Under the pieces are notes generated by a model, which was given only the letters and a program-made list of their open reading frames with translations, did no database searches and was not told where the DNA came from. A stretch of DNA of 64,000 nt, from NCBI GenBank assembly GCA_947458265.1, contig CANGYF010000015.1:44934-108933 (forward strand). The letters are read 5' to 3'. Each line of letters opens with the position of its first letter. The first letter of the stretch is position 1. Made by a program: the position numbers and the translations under genes. Of this stretch, positions 8,873 to 17,344 are shown piece after piece. Source of the DNA: Betaproteobacteria bacterium. GTDB lineage: Bacteria; Pseudomonadota; Gammaproteobacteria; Burkholderiales; CAIKXV01.

Positions 8873-9587
8873 CACGCACCCGCTTGCGCGGCGCGGCCCT
8901 GGCCGCGACCTTCGCCGGCGCGCCGCCCTTGCCGGCCGCGGCCCCCACCTTGCGCGTAGGACTGGCAGCCTTGCGCTTCGGCGTCACCGGTACCGCTTCG
9001 GGCGCCAGGATGCGCTGGCCGATCCAGCGCAGGCATGCCTGCCAGTCCTTCTGGAAGCCGGCCCCGGTCGCGGCCCGGCCGGTCACCAGCAGCGTGATCT
9101 GCGGGAAGGCGATCGCATAGGTTGCCAGCGACAGGATGGCAAGCTGCAGCATGCGGTGATCGACATCGCCGGGCAAGCGGCCGTCGGCCTGCAATTGCTG
9201 CAGGGCCTTGCCATAGTCGGCGATGCGCTTCTGTCGACCTGCGCGCCCGGGCACCCGGCGGGCCTGTCCGCTCGCTGCCTCCCAGGTGAGGAAGCGGATG
9301 TAGTCGAGGTCGTCGACCCGCTTGGCGAAGCGCTCGGCGATCAGGTCGCGCGGGTCGTCCGGCATCGGCTCTTCCCAGGTCATGCCCGGGCGGAAACGCA
9401 GGTCGTGCACCTCACGGAACAGCGCCTCCTTGCTGCCGAAATGGTGGTTGATCAGCTGCTTACTCACGCCGGCCCGACGGGCCACGCCGGCGGTCGTGGC
9501 GCCGTCGAAGCCCTTCTCGCAGAACTCCTCGGCCGCCGCGGCGAGCACGGCTTCCCGGGTCCTTGCACTGTCCCTGATATTGCCCAT
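8859..9587 (-). CDS. TetR/AcrR-family transcriptional regulator with a basic C-terminal tail
   Basis: 242 aa from ATG 9587 (MGNIRDSARTREAV). The N-terminal helix-turn-helix reads FDGATTAGVARRAGVSKQ then LINHHFGSKEALF, typical TetR DNA-binding sequence. The C-terminal ligand domain shows no motif that reveals the effector. An unusual tail of about 45 residues rich in Lys/Arg/Ala/Pro (from PVTPKRKAASP onward) extends beyond the usual 190-210 aa length. Its start is 50 bp from the palindrome at 9637-9654, so autoregulation and control of the adjacent thiolase operon are likely. An in-frame start at 9626 lies nearer the operator but lacks support. Confidence 0.9.
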   Translation of the reverse strand: MGNIRDSARTREAVLAAAAEEFCEKGFDGATTAGVARRAGVSKQLINHHFGSKEALFREVHDLRFRPGMTWEEPMPDDPRDLIAERFAKRVDDLDYIRFLTWEAASGQARRVPGRAGRQKRIADYGKALQQLQADGRLPGDVDHRMLQLAILSLATYAIAFPQITLLVTGRAATGAGFQKDWQACLRWIGQRILAPEAVPVTPKRKAASPTRKVGAAAGKGGAPAKVAARAAPRKRVRATPA

Positions 9588-9636
9588 GTTGGCACGCAGG
9601 TTAGCGCAAGTCGCGCGCCGCGCCAAACCTGCGCTA

Positions 9637-9667
9637 ACTTGACGGCAGTAAAGTAGCCGAATAGGAT
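9637..9667 (+). promoter_or_regulatory. Predicted TetR operator overlapping a sigma70-like promoter (copy 2)
   Basis: ACTTGACGGCAGTAAAGT (9637-9654) has arms identical to those of the site at 7731-7748. Only 3 of the 4 central bases differ. The embedded -35 is TTGACG (9639-9644) and a -10-like TAGGAT lies 17 nt on at 9662-9667. It drives the thiolase-like operon starting at 9737 and lies just upstream of the divergent tetR. Confidence 0.65.
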
Positions 9668-9736
9668 CGGCCGACCGAAGCCTCGAGAAGCGCCTGTCAG
9701 GCGCTCCGGCCCGGAGGAGATACGGATGAGACCCGG

Positions 9737-10897
9737 ATGACCGATACCGCGCAGGCCATGCGCGACAGGACTGCCGTCAGTGGCGTAGGACTGCTGCTCG
9801 GCAAGTACCCGGAGCGAACCTCGCTGTCGCTGGCGGTCGAGGCCTACGACATCGCGCTCGCCGATGCCGGGCTCGAACGCAAGGATGTCGACGGCATCAT
9901 CCAGCTGTCCTACGGCTACGACTACGACCGATTCCTCGAGGCAGTCGGCGCCGACGTGCGCTACGCCTACCAGGGCTGGAGCCACGGCCGCTTCGTCGCG
10001 CCGATGCTGCAGCATGCCGCGATGGCGGTGGCCACCGGCATGGCGAAGGCGGTGGCCATCGTCCACGGACGCCGCAGCAAGGCCTACGGCCAGACCGCCG
10101 ACCACGAGATGTGGCGGCAGGGCCTGGGCCCCCATGGCGAGTCGCCGGCCTATGGCGCGCTCGGCCCGGCCTTCGGCGCTGCGATCGCCGCGCAGCGTTA
10201 CTTCCATCTGTACGGCGGCAGCAACGAAGACCTCGCGCCGATCGCGATGGCTTTCCGCAAGCATGCGCAGCTCAACCCGATCGCGGTGCGCAAGGACCCG
10301 ATGACCCGCGAGGACTACCTGAAGTCGCGCTGGATCATCGAGCCGCTGCGCCTGTTCGACTGCTGCCAGAACAACGACGGCGGCGCCTGCATCATCGTCA
10401 CCTCGGCCGAGCGTGCGCGCGACCTGCGCAAGCCGCCGGTGTACATCTCGGGCATGCAGGGCGTGCACGCCGGGCGGCAGCTGCACAACCTCACGCTGCC
10501 CGGGCTCGGTGTCGCACAGCAGGATGTATTCCCCTACCGGCCGACGCGCGAAGACCTGTACGCCTACGAGATGGCTGGCGTCACCCAGAAGGACATCGAC
10601 GCGCTGATCACCTACGACGCCTTCTCGCCGCTGGTGCTGTTCGCGCTGGAGCGCTTCGGCTTCTGCGGTCCGGGCGAAGCGCGCGAGTTCGTGAAGGACG
10701 GCCGCATCGAACTCGGTGGGGAGCTGCCGATCAACACCGGCGGCGGGCTGCTGTCGGAGGGCCACATGATCGGCTGGAACCTGTTCATCGAGGCGGTGCG
10801 CCAGCTGCGCCACGAGTGCGGGCCGCGCCAGGTGAAGGACGCGCAGGTGATCCAGTACGGCAGCTTCCTCGGCGAATCGGTGATCTTCCGGAGATGA
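9737..10897 (+). CDS. Thiolase-like lipid-transfer (Ltp/DitF-type) protein, nucleophile Cys not seen
   Basis: 386 aa thiolase-fold protein. The C-terminal half is typical of the SCP-x/DitF/Ltp branch: YDAFSPLVLFALERFGFCG, then GGELPINTGGGLLSEGHMIG, which holds the GH motif. In the region where thiolases carry the nucleophilic Cys, the sequence reads GWSHGRFVAPMLQHAAMA with no Cys. Relatives of this branch pair with DUF35 proteins and perform retro-aldol cleavage of beta-hydroxyacyl-CoA side chains instead of thiolysis. The next gene is a DUF35 protein overlapping by 4 nt, which supports that model. An upstream GGAGGAGATACGGATGAGACC segment gives the ribosome site. The substrate is unknown. 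Confidence 0.85.
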   Translation: MTDTAQAMRDRTAVSGVGLLLGKYPERTSLSLAVEAYDIALADAGLERKDVDGIIQLSYGYDYDRFLEAVGADVRYAYQGWSHGRFVAPMLQHAAMAVATGMAKAVAIVHGRRSKAYGQTADHEMWRQGLGPHGESPAYGALGPAFGAAIAAQRYFHLYGGSNEDLAPIAMAFRKHAQLNPIAVRKDPMTREDYLKSRWIIEPLRLFDCCQNNDGGACIIVTSAERARDLRKPPVYISGMQGVHAGRQLHNLTLPGLGVAQQDVFPYRPTREDLYAYEMAGVTQKDIDALITYDAFSPLVLFALERFGFCGPGEAREFVKDGRIELGGELPINTGGGLLSEGHMIGWNLFIEAVRQLRHECGPRQVKDAQVIQYGSFLGESVIFRR

Positions 10898-11343
10898 GCA
10901 TGAAGCCCGCATACAAGATGCTCGACGAGCAGACCGGCCGCTACCTGCCGTTCGTCTACCCCGAGGAACTGCCGTTCTGGGAAGCCGCGCGCCGCCACGA
11001 GCTGGTGCTGCAGCGCTGCGATGGCTGTGGCCGCGCCTGGTATCCGATCGGCCCCGCCTGCCCGCACTGCTTCTCGACGAAGTGGGACTGGAGCCGGATG
11101 AGCGGTCGCGGCACGCTGCACAACTACGTCGTGTACCACAAGGCCTGGACGCCCTACTTCGAGAGCCGGGTGCCGTATGCGGTGGTGCAGGTCGAGCTCG
11201 AGGAAGGGCCCCGCCTCACCACCAACCTGCTCGGCTGCGCGCTTGCCGACATCCGCATCGGCATGCCGGTCGTGGTCGACTACGAAGAGATCCCCGGTGA
11301 CATCACGCTGGTGCAGTTCCGGCCGGCCAAGGAGCAGTCATGA
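10894..11343 (+). CDS. DUF35/OB-fold zinc-ribbon protein, partner of the thiolase-like protein
   Basis: 149 aa. A rubredoxin-like zinc ribbon is formed by Cys42, Cys45, Cys56 and Cys59 (RCDGCGRAWYPIGPACPHC). It is followed by the OB-fold segment GRGTLHNYVVYH and a C-terminal VVDYEEIPGDITLVQF. In known Ltp-DUF35 pairs this subunit forms a heterocomplex with the thiolase-like protein and binds acyl-CoA. It overlaps the thiolase gene by ATGA and the following Ldh gene by ATGA, implying coupled synthesis. Confidence 0.9.
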   Translation: MSMKPAYKMLDEQTGRYLPFVYPEELPFWEAARRHELVLQRCDGCGRAWYPIGPACPHCFSTKWDWSRMSGRGTLHNYVVYHKAWTPYFESRVPYAVVQVELEEGPRLTTNLLGCALADIRIGMPVVVDYEEIPGDITLVQFRPAKEQS

Positions 11344-12365
11344 GCAGCACGGCACAGGGCGGCACCCTCCTCGACGCGGATACGCCGGAGACGGTCCGCC
11401 TGACCCCGGAAGAGGCGACCGCCATCGGCATCAAGGCGCTCGGCCGCATCGGCTACGAACCGGCCGATGCGAAGATCATCGTCGACCAGCTGGTCGACAA
11501 CTCCCTGTGCGGCTACCGCTTCGCAGGCCTGCCGCGCATCATGGCGATCGCCGGCGACGAAAAGGCGCGCAACGGCCGCAAGCCGATCACCACCGTGCGC
11601 GAGACGCCGGTGTCGGCGCTGCTCGATGGTGGCAACGAGATCGGCTACATCGTGGCCTACCGCGCCGCCGAAGTGGCGATCGCCAAGGCGCGCACCAGCG
11701 GTATCGCCTGTGTCGGTGCATACAACAGCTACTACAGCGGCCGTAACGCCTACTTCGTCGAGAAGGTCGCGCGCGAGGGGCTGGTCGCCATCCATATCGC
11801 CAGCGCCAAGCCGCGCGTGCTGCCGGTCGGCGGTGCGCGCCCGGCGCTCGGTACCAACCCGCTCTGCTTCGGCTTTCCGTCGAAGGAAGGCCCGGTGATC
11901 TTCGACATGGGCACCGCCGCGCTGATGTGGGGCGACGTGCTGCTGCATGCGCACCTCGGGCAACCGCTGCCCGAAGGCATCGGCTTCGATGCCGATGGGC
12001 GTGCGACCACCGATGCACGCGAGACCCTCAAGGGCGGCGTGGTGCCGTTTGGTGGCCACAAGGGCTACGGCCTGTCGTTTGCGGTCCAGGCCATGGGCCT
12101 GCTGGCCGGCGCGACGTTCGCACGCGGCGAGGTGCAGGACTACGGCTTCCTGTTCTGGGTGGTCGATCCGGCGATCATGTTCACCGAGCCCGATTTCGAA
12201 ACGCAGATGTCGGAACTGGTGCGCAAGATCAAGGCAACGCCGAAGCAGCCCGGCGTCGACGAGATCCGCATCCCTTCGGAACGCGCCCGCCGCGAGCGCG
12301 AGCGTCGGCGGGTCGAAGGCATCGTCGTCGAGCGCAAGGTCATCGAGTCGCTCGAGGCGCTGTGA
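11340..12365 (+). CDS. Ldh family (malate/L-lactate/sulfolactate dehydrogenase-type) NAD(P)-dependent oxidoreductase
   Basis: 341 aa of the LDH2/MDH2 family, unrelated to Rossmann malate dehydrogenases. Family signatures are GTNPLCFGFPS near residue 180 and GGHKGYGLSFAVQAMG near residue 240. These proteins oxidise or reduce 2-hydroxy acids, ureidoglycolate, sulfolactate or cyclic imino acids. The substrate cannot be decided. It is fully embedded in the operon by ATGA overlap upstream and a 28-nt gap downstream. A charged arginine-rich C-terminus (ERARRERERRRVEG) is present. Confidence 0.9.
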   Translation: MSSTAQGGTLLDADTPETVRLTPEEATAIGIKALGRIGYEPADAKIIVDQLVDNSLCGYRFAGLPRIMAIAGDEKARNGRKPITTVRETPVSALLDGGNEIGYIVAYRAAEVAIAKARTSGIACVGAYNSYYSGRNAYFVEKVAREGLVAIHIASAKPRVLPVGGARPALGTNPLCFGFPSKEGPVIFDMGTAALMWGDVLLHAHLGQPLPEGIGFDADGRATTDARETLKGGVVPFGGHKGYGLSFAVQAMGLLAGATFARGEVQDYGFLFWVVDPAIMFTEPDFETQMSELVRKIKATPKQPGVDEIRIPSERARRERERRRVEGIVVERKVIESLEAL

Positions 12366-12393
12366 GCGCGCCGCGCCAGTCCCGGTCACGATC

Positions 12394-14787
12394 GTGAGCG
12401 GTACCGCCCGAAGCACCGGGCCGCTCGCCGGCCTGCGCGTGATGGACGTGAGCATCATGGCCGCCGGTCCGTGGACTGGTGCGCTGCTCGGCATGCTCGG
12501 TGCCGAGGTGATCAAGGTCGAGCCTCCGGCCGGGGACGGCACGCGCTGGGTGATGCCGACGCAGCGCGGCATGGGCACGAACTACCTGTCCATGAACGTG
12601 AACAAGAAGGGCGTGGTCATCGACCTCAAGACGCCCGAGGGCCGGGCGCAGGGCATGGAACTCCTGGCCACGTGCGACGTGTTCGTCCAGAACTTCCGCG
12701 GCGGTGTGATCGAGCGCCTGGGTTTCGGCTACGACGCGGTGCGCGAGGCCAACCCACGGCTGGTCTACTGCGCGATCTCCGGCTTCGGGGAGACCGGGCC
12801 GCTGTCGAAGGCGGGCTGCGCGGACCCGATCATGCAGGCGTTCTCCGGCTTCGCACGCGCCAACGGCGCACCGGGCGATCCGGTCGAAGCGTTCCGCTTC
12901 ACCGGCTTCCTGGACCTCACCACCGCATCGGTGGCGACGATGTCGATCCTCGCCGCCCTGCTCGATCGCAGCCGCAGCGGCCTCGGCCAGAAGGTCGAGG
13001 TGTCGATGCTCGAGGCCGCGCTCGAGATCCAGGGTACGCGCATCGCGGAACTCCTGGGTGCGGGGCTGCGGCCGGGTCCGATGGGCAGCGCGAACCCGTC
13101 GTTTGCGCCGGACCGGGCCTACGCCACCCTCGACCATGAACTGTTCGTGTCGGTGCAGCGGCCGTCCGCGTGGCCGGCCTTCTGCAAGGCGATCGGACAG
13201 GAGGCACTGGCGACCGACCCACGCTTCATGGACAACGCCGCGCGCGTCGCCCACCGCGATGCGCTCGATGCGCTGCTGGAACCGGTGCTGCGCAGCCGTC
13301 CTGCGATCTGGTGGCTGCGCGTGCTGCAGCGCGCCGGCGTGCCCTGCGGCCTGGCCCACTTCTTCGAGACGTTGCGCCATCATGCACAGGTCGTGGCGAA
13401 CGGCATGATCGCCGAGGTCGATACCGGCGAGTGGGGCATGCTGTCGGTGGCAGGGCCGCCGTGGCACTTCTCCGAGACCGCGGCACGGGTAACGCGCGCA
13501 CCGACGCCGGGTGAGCACATGGATGAAGTATTCGGCCCGGCGCAGTCGGCGGCGAACCGCTCGCCGGACGCGACGACGGGCAGCGGCGCGTGGGGTGCAT
13601 CGGTCACGCATCCGGGCAGCCGTGTGGCCGACAGCGGAGCACTGCCGCTCGCCGGCATGCAGGTGGTCGAACTGACCGAAGGGATCGCAGGCCCGCTCGC
13701 CGGGCTGCGGCTGGTCGAACTCGGCGCGGCGGTGACCCGGGTCGAGTGGCCCGGCGGCGACTACCTGCGCGGCGCGCAGCCGCAGGCCGCCGGTTCCAGC
13801 TGTAGCGCGCTGTTCGACGACCTCAATCGCGGCAAGGCGTCGATACGTCTCACCGGTGCCGCCGATGCCGACAGGGCGACGGTCGCGGGACTGATCGCAG
13901 CGGCCGACGTCGTCGTGTTCGACGGCGACGATCCGCGGCTCGCCGGGCTCGGACTGGCCTGGCTGGGCGCGGACACGCAACCACCGCTGCTGCCGCGGCT
14001 GGTGCGCGCGGGGGTGTCGGCGTTCGGGCGCAGTGGCCCGCTCGCCGGGATGCCCGGATCCGAGCTCGTCGCCCAGGCAATGGCTGGCTATACACGCTAC
14101 CTGGGACACCATGGCGGGCCGGCACGGCGGCTCGGCGCGGATGTCGCCTCGGTCGGTACCGGGCTGTTCCTGGCCCAGGGCATCCTGGCCGCCCTGCTGG
14201 AACGTGCCGGCAGCGGACACGGCCAGCGCGTCGATGCCTCGCTGCTGAACTCGCTGGTGTCGATGAAGAGCATCCACCTGGCGGCCCAGACCGATCCGGA
14301 CGTCTACGCCGGCCCGCGCGTGGGCGGTGCGAACTATCCGCCGGAGCGCGGTTGGGCGACTGCAGACGAGCCGATCTTCTTCGCCTTCGGTGGATCGGTC
14401 GGTGCCGAAGGGCGGGCCGGCTGGGCCGATTTCGTCGCGGAACTCGGCTGCGGCTGGATGCTGGAAGACCCGCGCTTCGACCGCAATGGACGCAACTCCA
14501 CCGGCCACGGTGTCGACGTCAACGTGCTGCGCCCGCTGTACGAAGCGGAGTTCCGCAACCACCGCGCCGCCGACCTGGTCGCGCTGATCCGCAAGCACAG
14601 CGGCAACGCTGCGGTCTACCAGCGCGCCGACGAGACGATCGCGCACCCGCAGGTCGCCAGCCTGGGGCTGCTGCGCGAGTGCGGGTCGATGCGGGTGCGC
14701 GCCTTCCCCGCCCGTTTCTCGCGATTGCGGCCGGCAGTACCCGGCCGGACAATCGATGCCACCGGTACGGCCGGTGATCTTCCCTGA
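12394..14787 (+). CDS. Tandem (fused) family III CoA-transferase, CaiB/BaiF type
   Basis: About 797 aa from a GTG at 12394; no ATG precedes the conserved GPLAGLRVMDVS start. Two complete CaiB-like modules are visible: residues 1-390 and about 415-797. The second begins LPLAGMQVVELTEGIAGPLAGLRLVELGA. Each has the Asp-containing helix where the catalytic Asp forms the acyl anhydride (GFLDLTTASVATMSILAALL; RLGADVASVGTGLFLAQGIL), followed by SGLGQKVEVSMLE and SGHGQRVDASLLN. Family III enzymes normally work as interlocked homodimers; this is a single-chain pseudo-dimer. It presumably activates the operon substrate by CoA transfer. The start codon is uncertain. Confidence 0.87.
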   Translation: MSGTARSTGPLAGLRVMDVSIMAAGPWTGALLGMLGAEVIKVEPPAGDGTRWVMPTQRGMGTNYLSMNVNKKGVVIDLKTPEGRAQGMELLATCDVFVQNFRGGVIERLGFGYDAVREANPRLVYCAISGFGETGPLSKAGCADPIMQAFSGFARANGAPGDPVEAFRFTGFLDLTTASVATMSILAALLDRSRSGLGQKVEVSMLEAALEIQGTRIAELLGAGLRPGPMGSANPSFAPDRAYATLDHELFVSVQRPSAWPAFCKAIGQEALATDPRFMDNAARVAHRDALDALLEPVLRSRPAIWWLRVLQRAGVPCGLAHFFETLRHHAQVVANGMIAEVDTGEWGMLSVAGPPWHFSETAARVTRAPTPGEHMDEVFGPAQSAANRSPDATTGSGAWGASVTHPGSRVADSGALPLAGMQVVELTEGIAGPLAGLRLVELGAAVTRVEWPGGDYLRGAQPQAAGSSCSALFDDLNRGKASIRLTGAADADRATVAGLIAAADVVVFDGDDPRLAGLGLAWLGADTQPPLLPRLVRAGVSAFGRSGPLAGMPGSELVAQAMAGYTRYLGHHGGPARRLGADVASVGTGLFLAQGILAALLERAGSGHGQRVDASLLNSLVSMKSIHLAAQTDPDVYAGPRVGGANYPPERGWATADEPIFFAFGGSVGAEGRAGWADFVAELGCGWMLEDPRFDRNGRNSTGHGVDVNVLRPLYEAEFRNHRAADLVALIRKHSGNAAVYQRADETIAHPQVASLGLLRECGSMRVRAFPARFSRLRPAVPGRTIDATGTAGDLP

Positions 14788-14800
14788 AAGGAATGCCACG

Positions 14801-15355
14801 ATGAGCGGTCCCGCCCTGCCCGCCCGGCTGCTGCCGGTTGCCGATCCCGCGAGCACCATCGAGCCAGACCTGCTGTCGCGCATTCAGGCACAGCGCGGCC
14901 GCGTGTCCGCGCTCTACGGCACGCTGCTGCACAGCCCGCCGATCGCCGATGGATGGCTGCATTTCCTCACCGCCGTGCGCCGCGAATCTTCGCTGCCGCC
15001 GGCGCTGCGCGAGATGGTGATCCTGCGCGTGGCCGTGCTCAACGGCGCGCCCTACGAATTCGAGGCGCACCGCCACCATGCGGAACAGGCCGGGCTGACC
15101 ACGGTGCAGATCGACGCCCTCGCCAGCGGCGCGGTCGAGGGCCGCTTCGATGCAACGGCGATGGCGGTCATCGCCTACACCGATGCGATGACGCGCAGCA
15201 TCGACGTCCCCGACCCGGTCTATGCGGCAGTGCGGGCGGCGTTCAACGACCGCGAGCTGGTCGAGCTCACCGCCACCGTCGGTGCCTACAACCTGGTGTC
15301 GCGTTTCCTGGTCGCCCTGCGCGTGGGGGCTACCGGCGCGAAGCCGGCCGCATGA
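14801..15355 (+). CDS. Carboxymuconolactone decarboxylase (CMD) family protein
   Basis: 184 aa, ATG at 14801 behind GAAAGGAA. The all-helical CMD fold shows LPPALREMVILRVAVLNGAPYEFEAHRHHAEQAGL. The Glu and His residues of the family are present, but the CxxC of AhpD-type peroxidase members is absent. It is therefore closer to the non-redox CMD branch. Its role in this operon is unknown; decarboxylation or isomerisation of a ring-cleavage intermediate is possible. It overlaps the amidohydrolase gene by ATGA. Confidence 0.88.
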   Translation: MSGPALPARLLPVADPASTIEPDLLSRIQAQRGRVSALYGTLLHSPPIADGWLHFLTAVRRESSLPPALREMVILRVAVLNGAPYEFEAHRHHAEQAGLTTVQIDALASGAVEGRFDATAMAVIAYTDAMTRSIDVPDPVYAAVRAAFNDRELVELTATVGAYNLVSRFLVALRVGATGAKPAA

Positions 15356-16197
15356 GGATCGTCGACGCCCAGGTGCATGTCTGGGGCGCCGACACCCCCG
15401 AGCGTCCGTGGCCGCGTGGCGGCAACCCGAAGCCGCACCGTGAGATTCCCTGGACCGCCGCCGAACTGGTTGCAGGGATGGATGCGGCAGGCATCGACGC
15501 CGCGGTGATCGTGCCGCCGGGGTGGGAGGGCGAGCGAAACGACCTGGCACTGGCCGCGGTGGCGCAGTACCCGGGACGGTTCGCGGTGATGGGCCGGTTC
15601 GATCCGCTGCTGCACGATCCGTTCGATGCCTTCGAGCGCTGGCGCGACCAGCCCGGGATGCTGGGGGTGCGCTTCACCTTCCATTCCGCACGCGGCGGCG
15701 CGCTGCTGCTCGAGCCGGCGATGGCCAGCGTGTGGGCGGCGGCAGAGCGTCATGGGGTTCCCCTGATGATCCGAGCGCTGCCGTCGATGCTGCCGGTGGT
15801 ATCCGATATTGCGACGCGCCATCCTGGGCTGCAGCTGGCCCTGGACCACCTGGCCATCCCCCAGGGCGCAACCGATGGCGCCGCGTTCGCGCACCTGCCG
15901 GCCCTGATCGACCTGGCGCGGCATCCGAACGTCGCGTTGAAGGCGACCTGCATGCCGGCCTACACGACCGACCTGTTCCCGCACGCCGCGCTGCATGCGC
16001 CGCTGCGCGCGATCGTCGATGCCTACGGACCCGACCGGGTGTTCTGGGGTTCCGACGTATCCCGGCTGCCGGGCACCTACCGCGACAGCGTGCTGCAGTG
16101 GACTGCACACATGCCCTGGCTCGACCGCGCGTCGATCGAGTCGATCATGGGCGGCGCGCTGTGTCGTTGGCTGCGTTGGTCACCGTCGCCGCAGTAG
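15352..16197 (+). CDS. Amidohydrolase family (amidohydrolase 2) metal-dependent hydrolase
   Basis: 281 aa from the ATG overlapping the CMD stop. A TIM-barrel hydrolase: strand 1 metal site IVDAQVHVWG, central His in LALDHLAIPQ, and late Asp in RVFWGSDVSRLP. Relatives include lactonases such as PDC hydrolase and decarboxylases such as gamma-resorcylate or ACMS decarboxylase. Here strand 1 has Gln-x-His rather than His-x-His, as in the lactonase-type subset. No signal peptide; cytoplasmic. Confidence 0.88.
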   Translation: MRIVDAQVHVWGADTPERPWPRGGNPKPHREIPWTAAELVAGMDAAGIDAAVIVPPGWEGERNDLALAAVAQYPGRFAVMGRFDPLLHDPFDAFERWRDQPGMLGVRFTFHSARGGALLLEPAMASVWAAAERHGVPLMIRALPSMLPVVSDIATRHPGLQLALDHLAIPQGATDGAAFAHLPALIDLARHPNVALKATCMPAYTTDLFPHAALHAPLRAIVDAYGPDRVFWGSDVSRLPGTYRDSVLQWTAHMPWLDRASIESIMGGALCRWLRWSPSPQ

Positions 16198-16257
16198 CAC
16201 TGCATCCAGCTGAGACATAATCGCAGCTTGTCCACGAACAACCGATCGAGGAAACCC

Positions 16258-17118
16258 ATGATCACCGTCACCCCCAGCGGCGCGGCGCTCGGCGCGCGAA
16301 TCACCGGCGTAGACCTGTCGAAGCCGGTGGACCAGGCGACGTTCGAGGCCATCGAGGCCGCGCTGCACGAACACGAGGTGGTGGTCTTCCCGGGCCAGGT
16401 CCTGACACCCGAGCAGCACATCACGTTCAGCCGGCAGTTCGGCGAACTGGAACACCACCTGCGCCAGGACCGCTGCCGTCCCGGCTACCCGGAACTGTTC
16501 GTGGTCTCGAATATCATCGAGAACGGCAAGCCGATCGGAAGCACCGATGCCGGCTTCTTCTGGCATTCGGACCTCTGCTATGCAGCCGAGCCGAGCCGCG
16601 GCTCGCTGTTCTACGCGCATGAGATTCCGATGCAGGATGGCGAGCCGAAGGGCGACACCCTGTTCGCGAGCATGACCGCCGCGTACGACGCGCTGCCGGA
16701 AGAGACGCAGCGCACGCTGCTCGGCCACAAGGCCGTCAATTCGTACTTCGCCGGCTATACCCGCGAACGCAAGGGCGCACCGCGCGCCGCGCTCACCGCC
16801 GAGCAGCGCGCGAAGGTGCCCGACATGCTGCATCCGTCGGTGCGCACCCATCCGGCTACCGGCAAGAAGTGCCTGTTCGTATGCGAGGCCTACACCACCG
16901 AGCTGGTCGGCCTGGATCCGCAGGAGAGCCGCAACCTGCTAGACCTGCTGTTCGAGCACCTGAAGGAAGACCGCTTCGTGTACCGCCATCGCTGGGCACC
17001 GGGCGACTTCCTGATCTGGGACAACTGCGCCACCCAGCATCGCGCGGTCATCGACTACGAGCTGCCGCTGCGCCGGCGGATGGAGCGCACCACGCTCAGG
17101 GGTTCGGTACCGTACTGA
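16258..17118 (+). CDS. TauD/TfdA-family Fe(II)/2-oxoglutarate dioxygenase
   Basis: 286 aa, ATG 16258 after GAGGAAACCC. It begins MITVTPSGAALGARITGVDLS. The iron ligands are FWHSDLCY (His-x-Asp, near residue 103) and the distal His in ATQHRAVIDYELP. The 2-oxoglutarate Arg follows in RRRMERTTL. The size and sequence fit the classical TfdA/TauD group. It is 60 nt downstream of the amidohydrolase gene and may be the last gene of the operon. It differs from the 370-aa dioxygenase at 2398. Substrate unknown. Confidence 0.9.
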   Translation: MITVTPSGAALGARITGVDLSKPVDQATFEAIEAALHEHEVVVFPGQVLTPEQHITFSRQFGELEHHLRQDRCRPGYPELFVVSNIIENGKPIGSTDAGFFWHSDLCYAAEPSRGSLFYAHEIPMQDGEPKGDTLFASMTAAYDALPEETQRTLLGHKAVNSYFAGYTRERKGAPRAALTAEQRAKVPDMLHPSVRTHPATGKKCLFVCEAYTTELVGLDPQESRNLLDLLFEHLKEDRFVYRHRWAPGDFLIWDNCATQHRAVIDYELPLRRRMERTTLRGSVPY

Positions 17119-17137
17119 GCCTGCCGGCGAGGGCGCT

Positions 17138-17206
17138 TCAGCCCTTGTTCGCCTTCGCCTCGCGCAGGATCTGGTTGTAGCGCTCGTCTCGCGCGGCTCC
17201 TATTGT
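17138..17206 (-). pseudogene. Possible 3' remnant of a leftward gene
   Basis: Reading leftward, this segment encodes RDERYNQILREAKANKG followed by TGA. That looks like an ordinary charged C-terminal helix and stop, with codon use like the neighbouring genes. Nothing upstream of it continues as recognisable protein. It may be the stump of a gene cut when the puc segment was inserted, but a short chance reading frame cannot be excluded. Confidence 0.25.
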
Positions 17207-17314
17207 GTTGCAAAAACGCCAGTGCAGCAGAAGGCGTGATGCCAGCAGCGCTGCCGGGCTGCTCCTAGGGAAAACATCCCGAATGGGCGCAGCGTGAGAA
17301 CGCGCGAACTTCGC

Positions 17315-17344
17315 TTGAGCAGACTGTCCATTTTCTGTTACACT
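17315..17344 (+). promoter_or_regulatory. Predicted promoter of the puc operon
   Basis: TTGAGC (17315-17320) and TACACT (17339-17344), 18 nt apart, form a plausible sigma70-type promoter about 140 nt upstream of pucB. The -10 overlaps the right half of the first TGT-N12-ACA motif, so repressor binding would exclude RNA polymerase. The spacing is at the long end; the start site is not established. Confidence 0.45.

Noticed and set aside
11947..12393. N-terminal extension of the tandem CoA-transferase
   Set aside because: It runs through the 3' half of the Ldh gene in another frame. The conserved family start GPLAGLRVMDVS begins just after the GTG at 12394.
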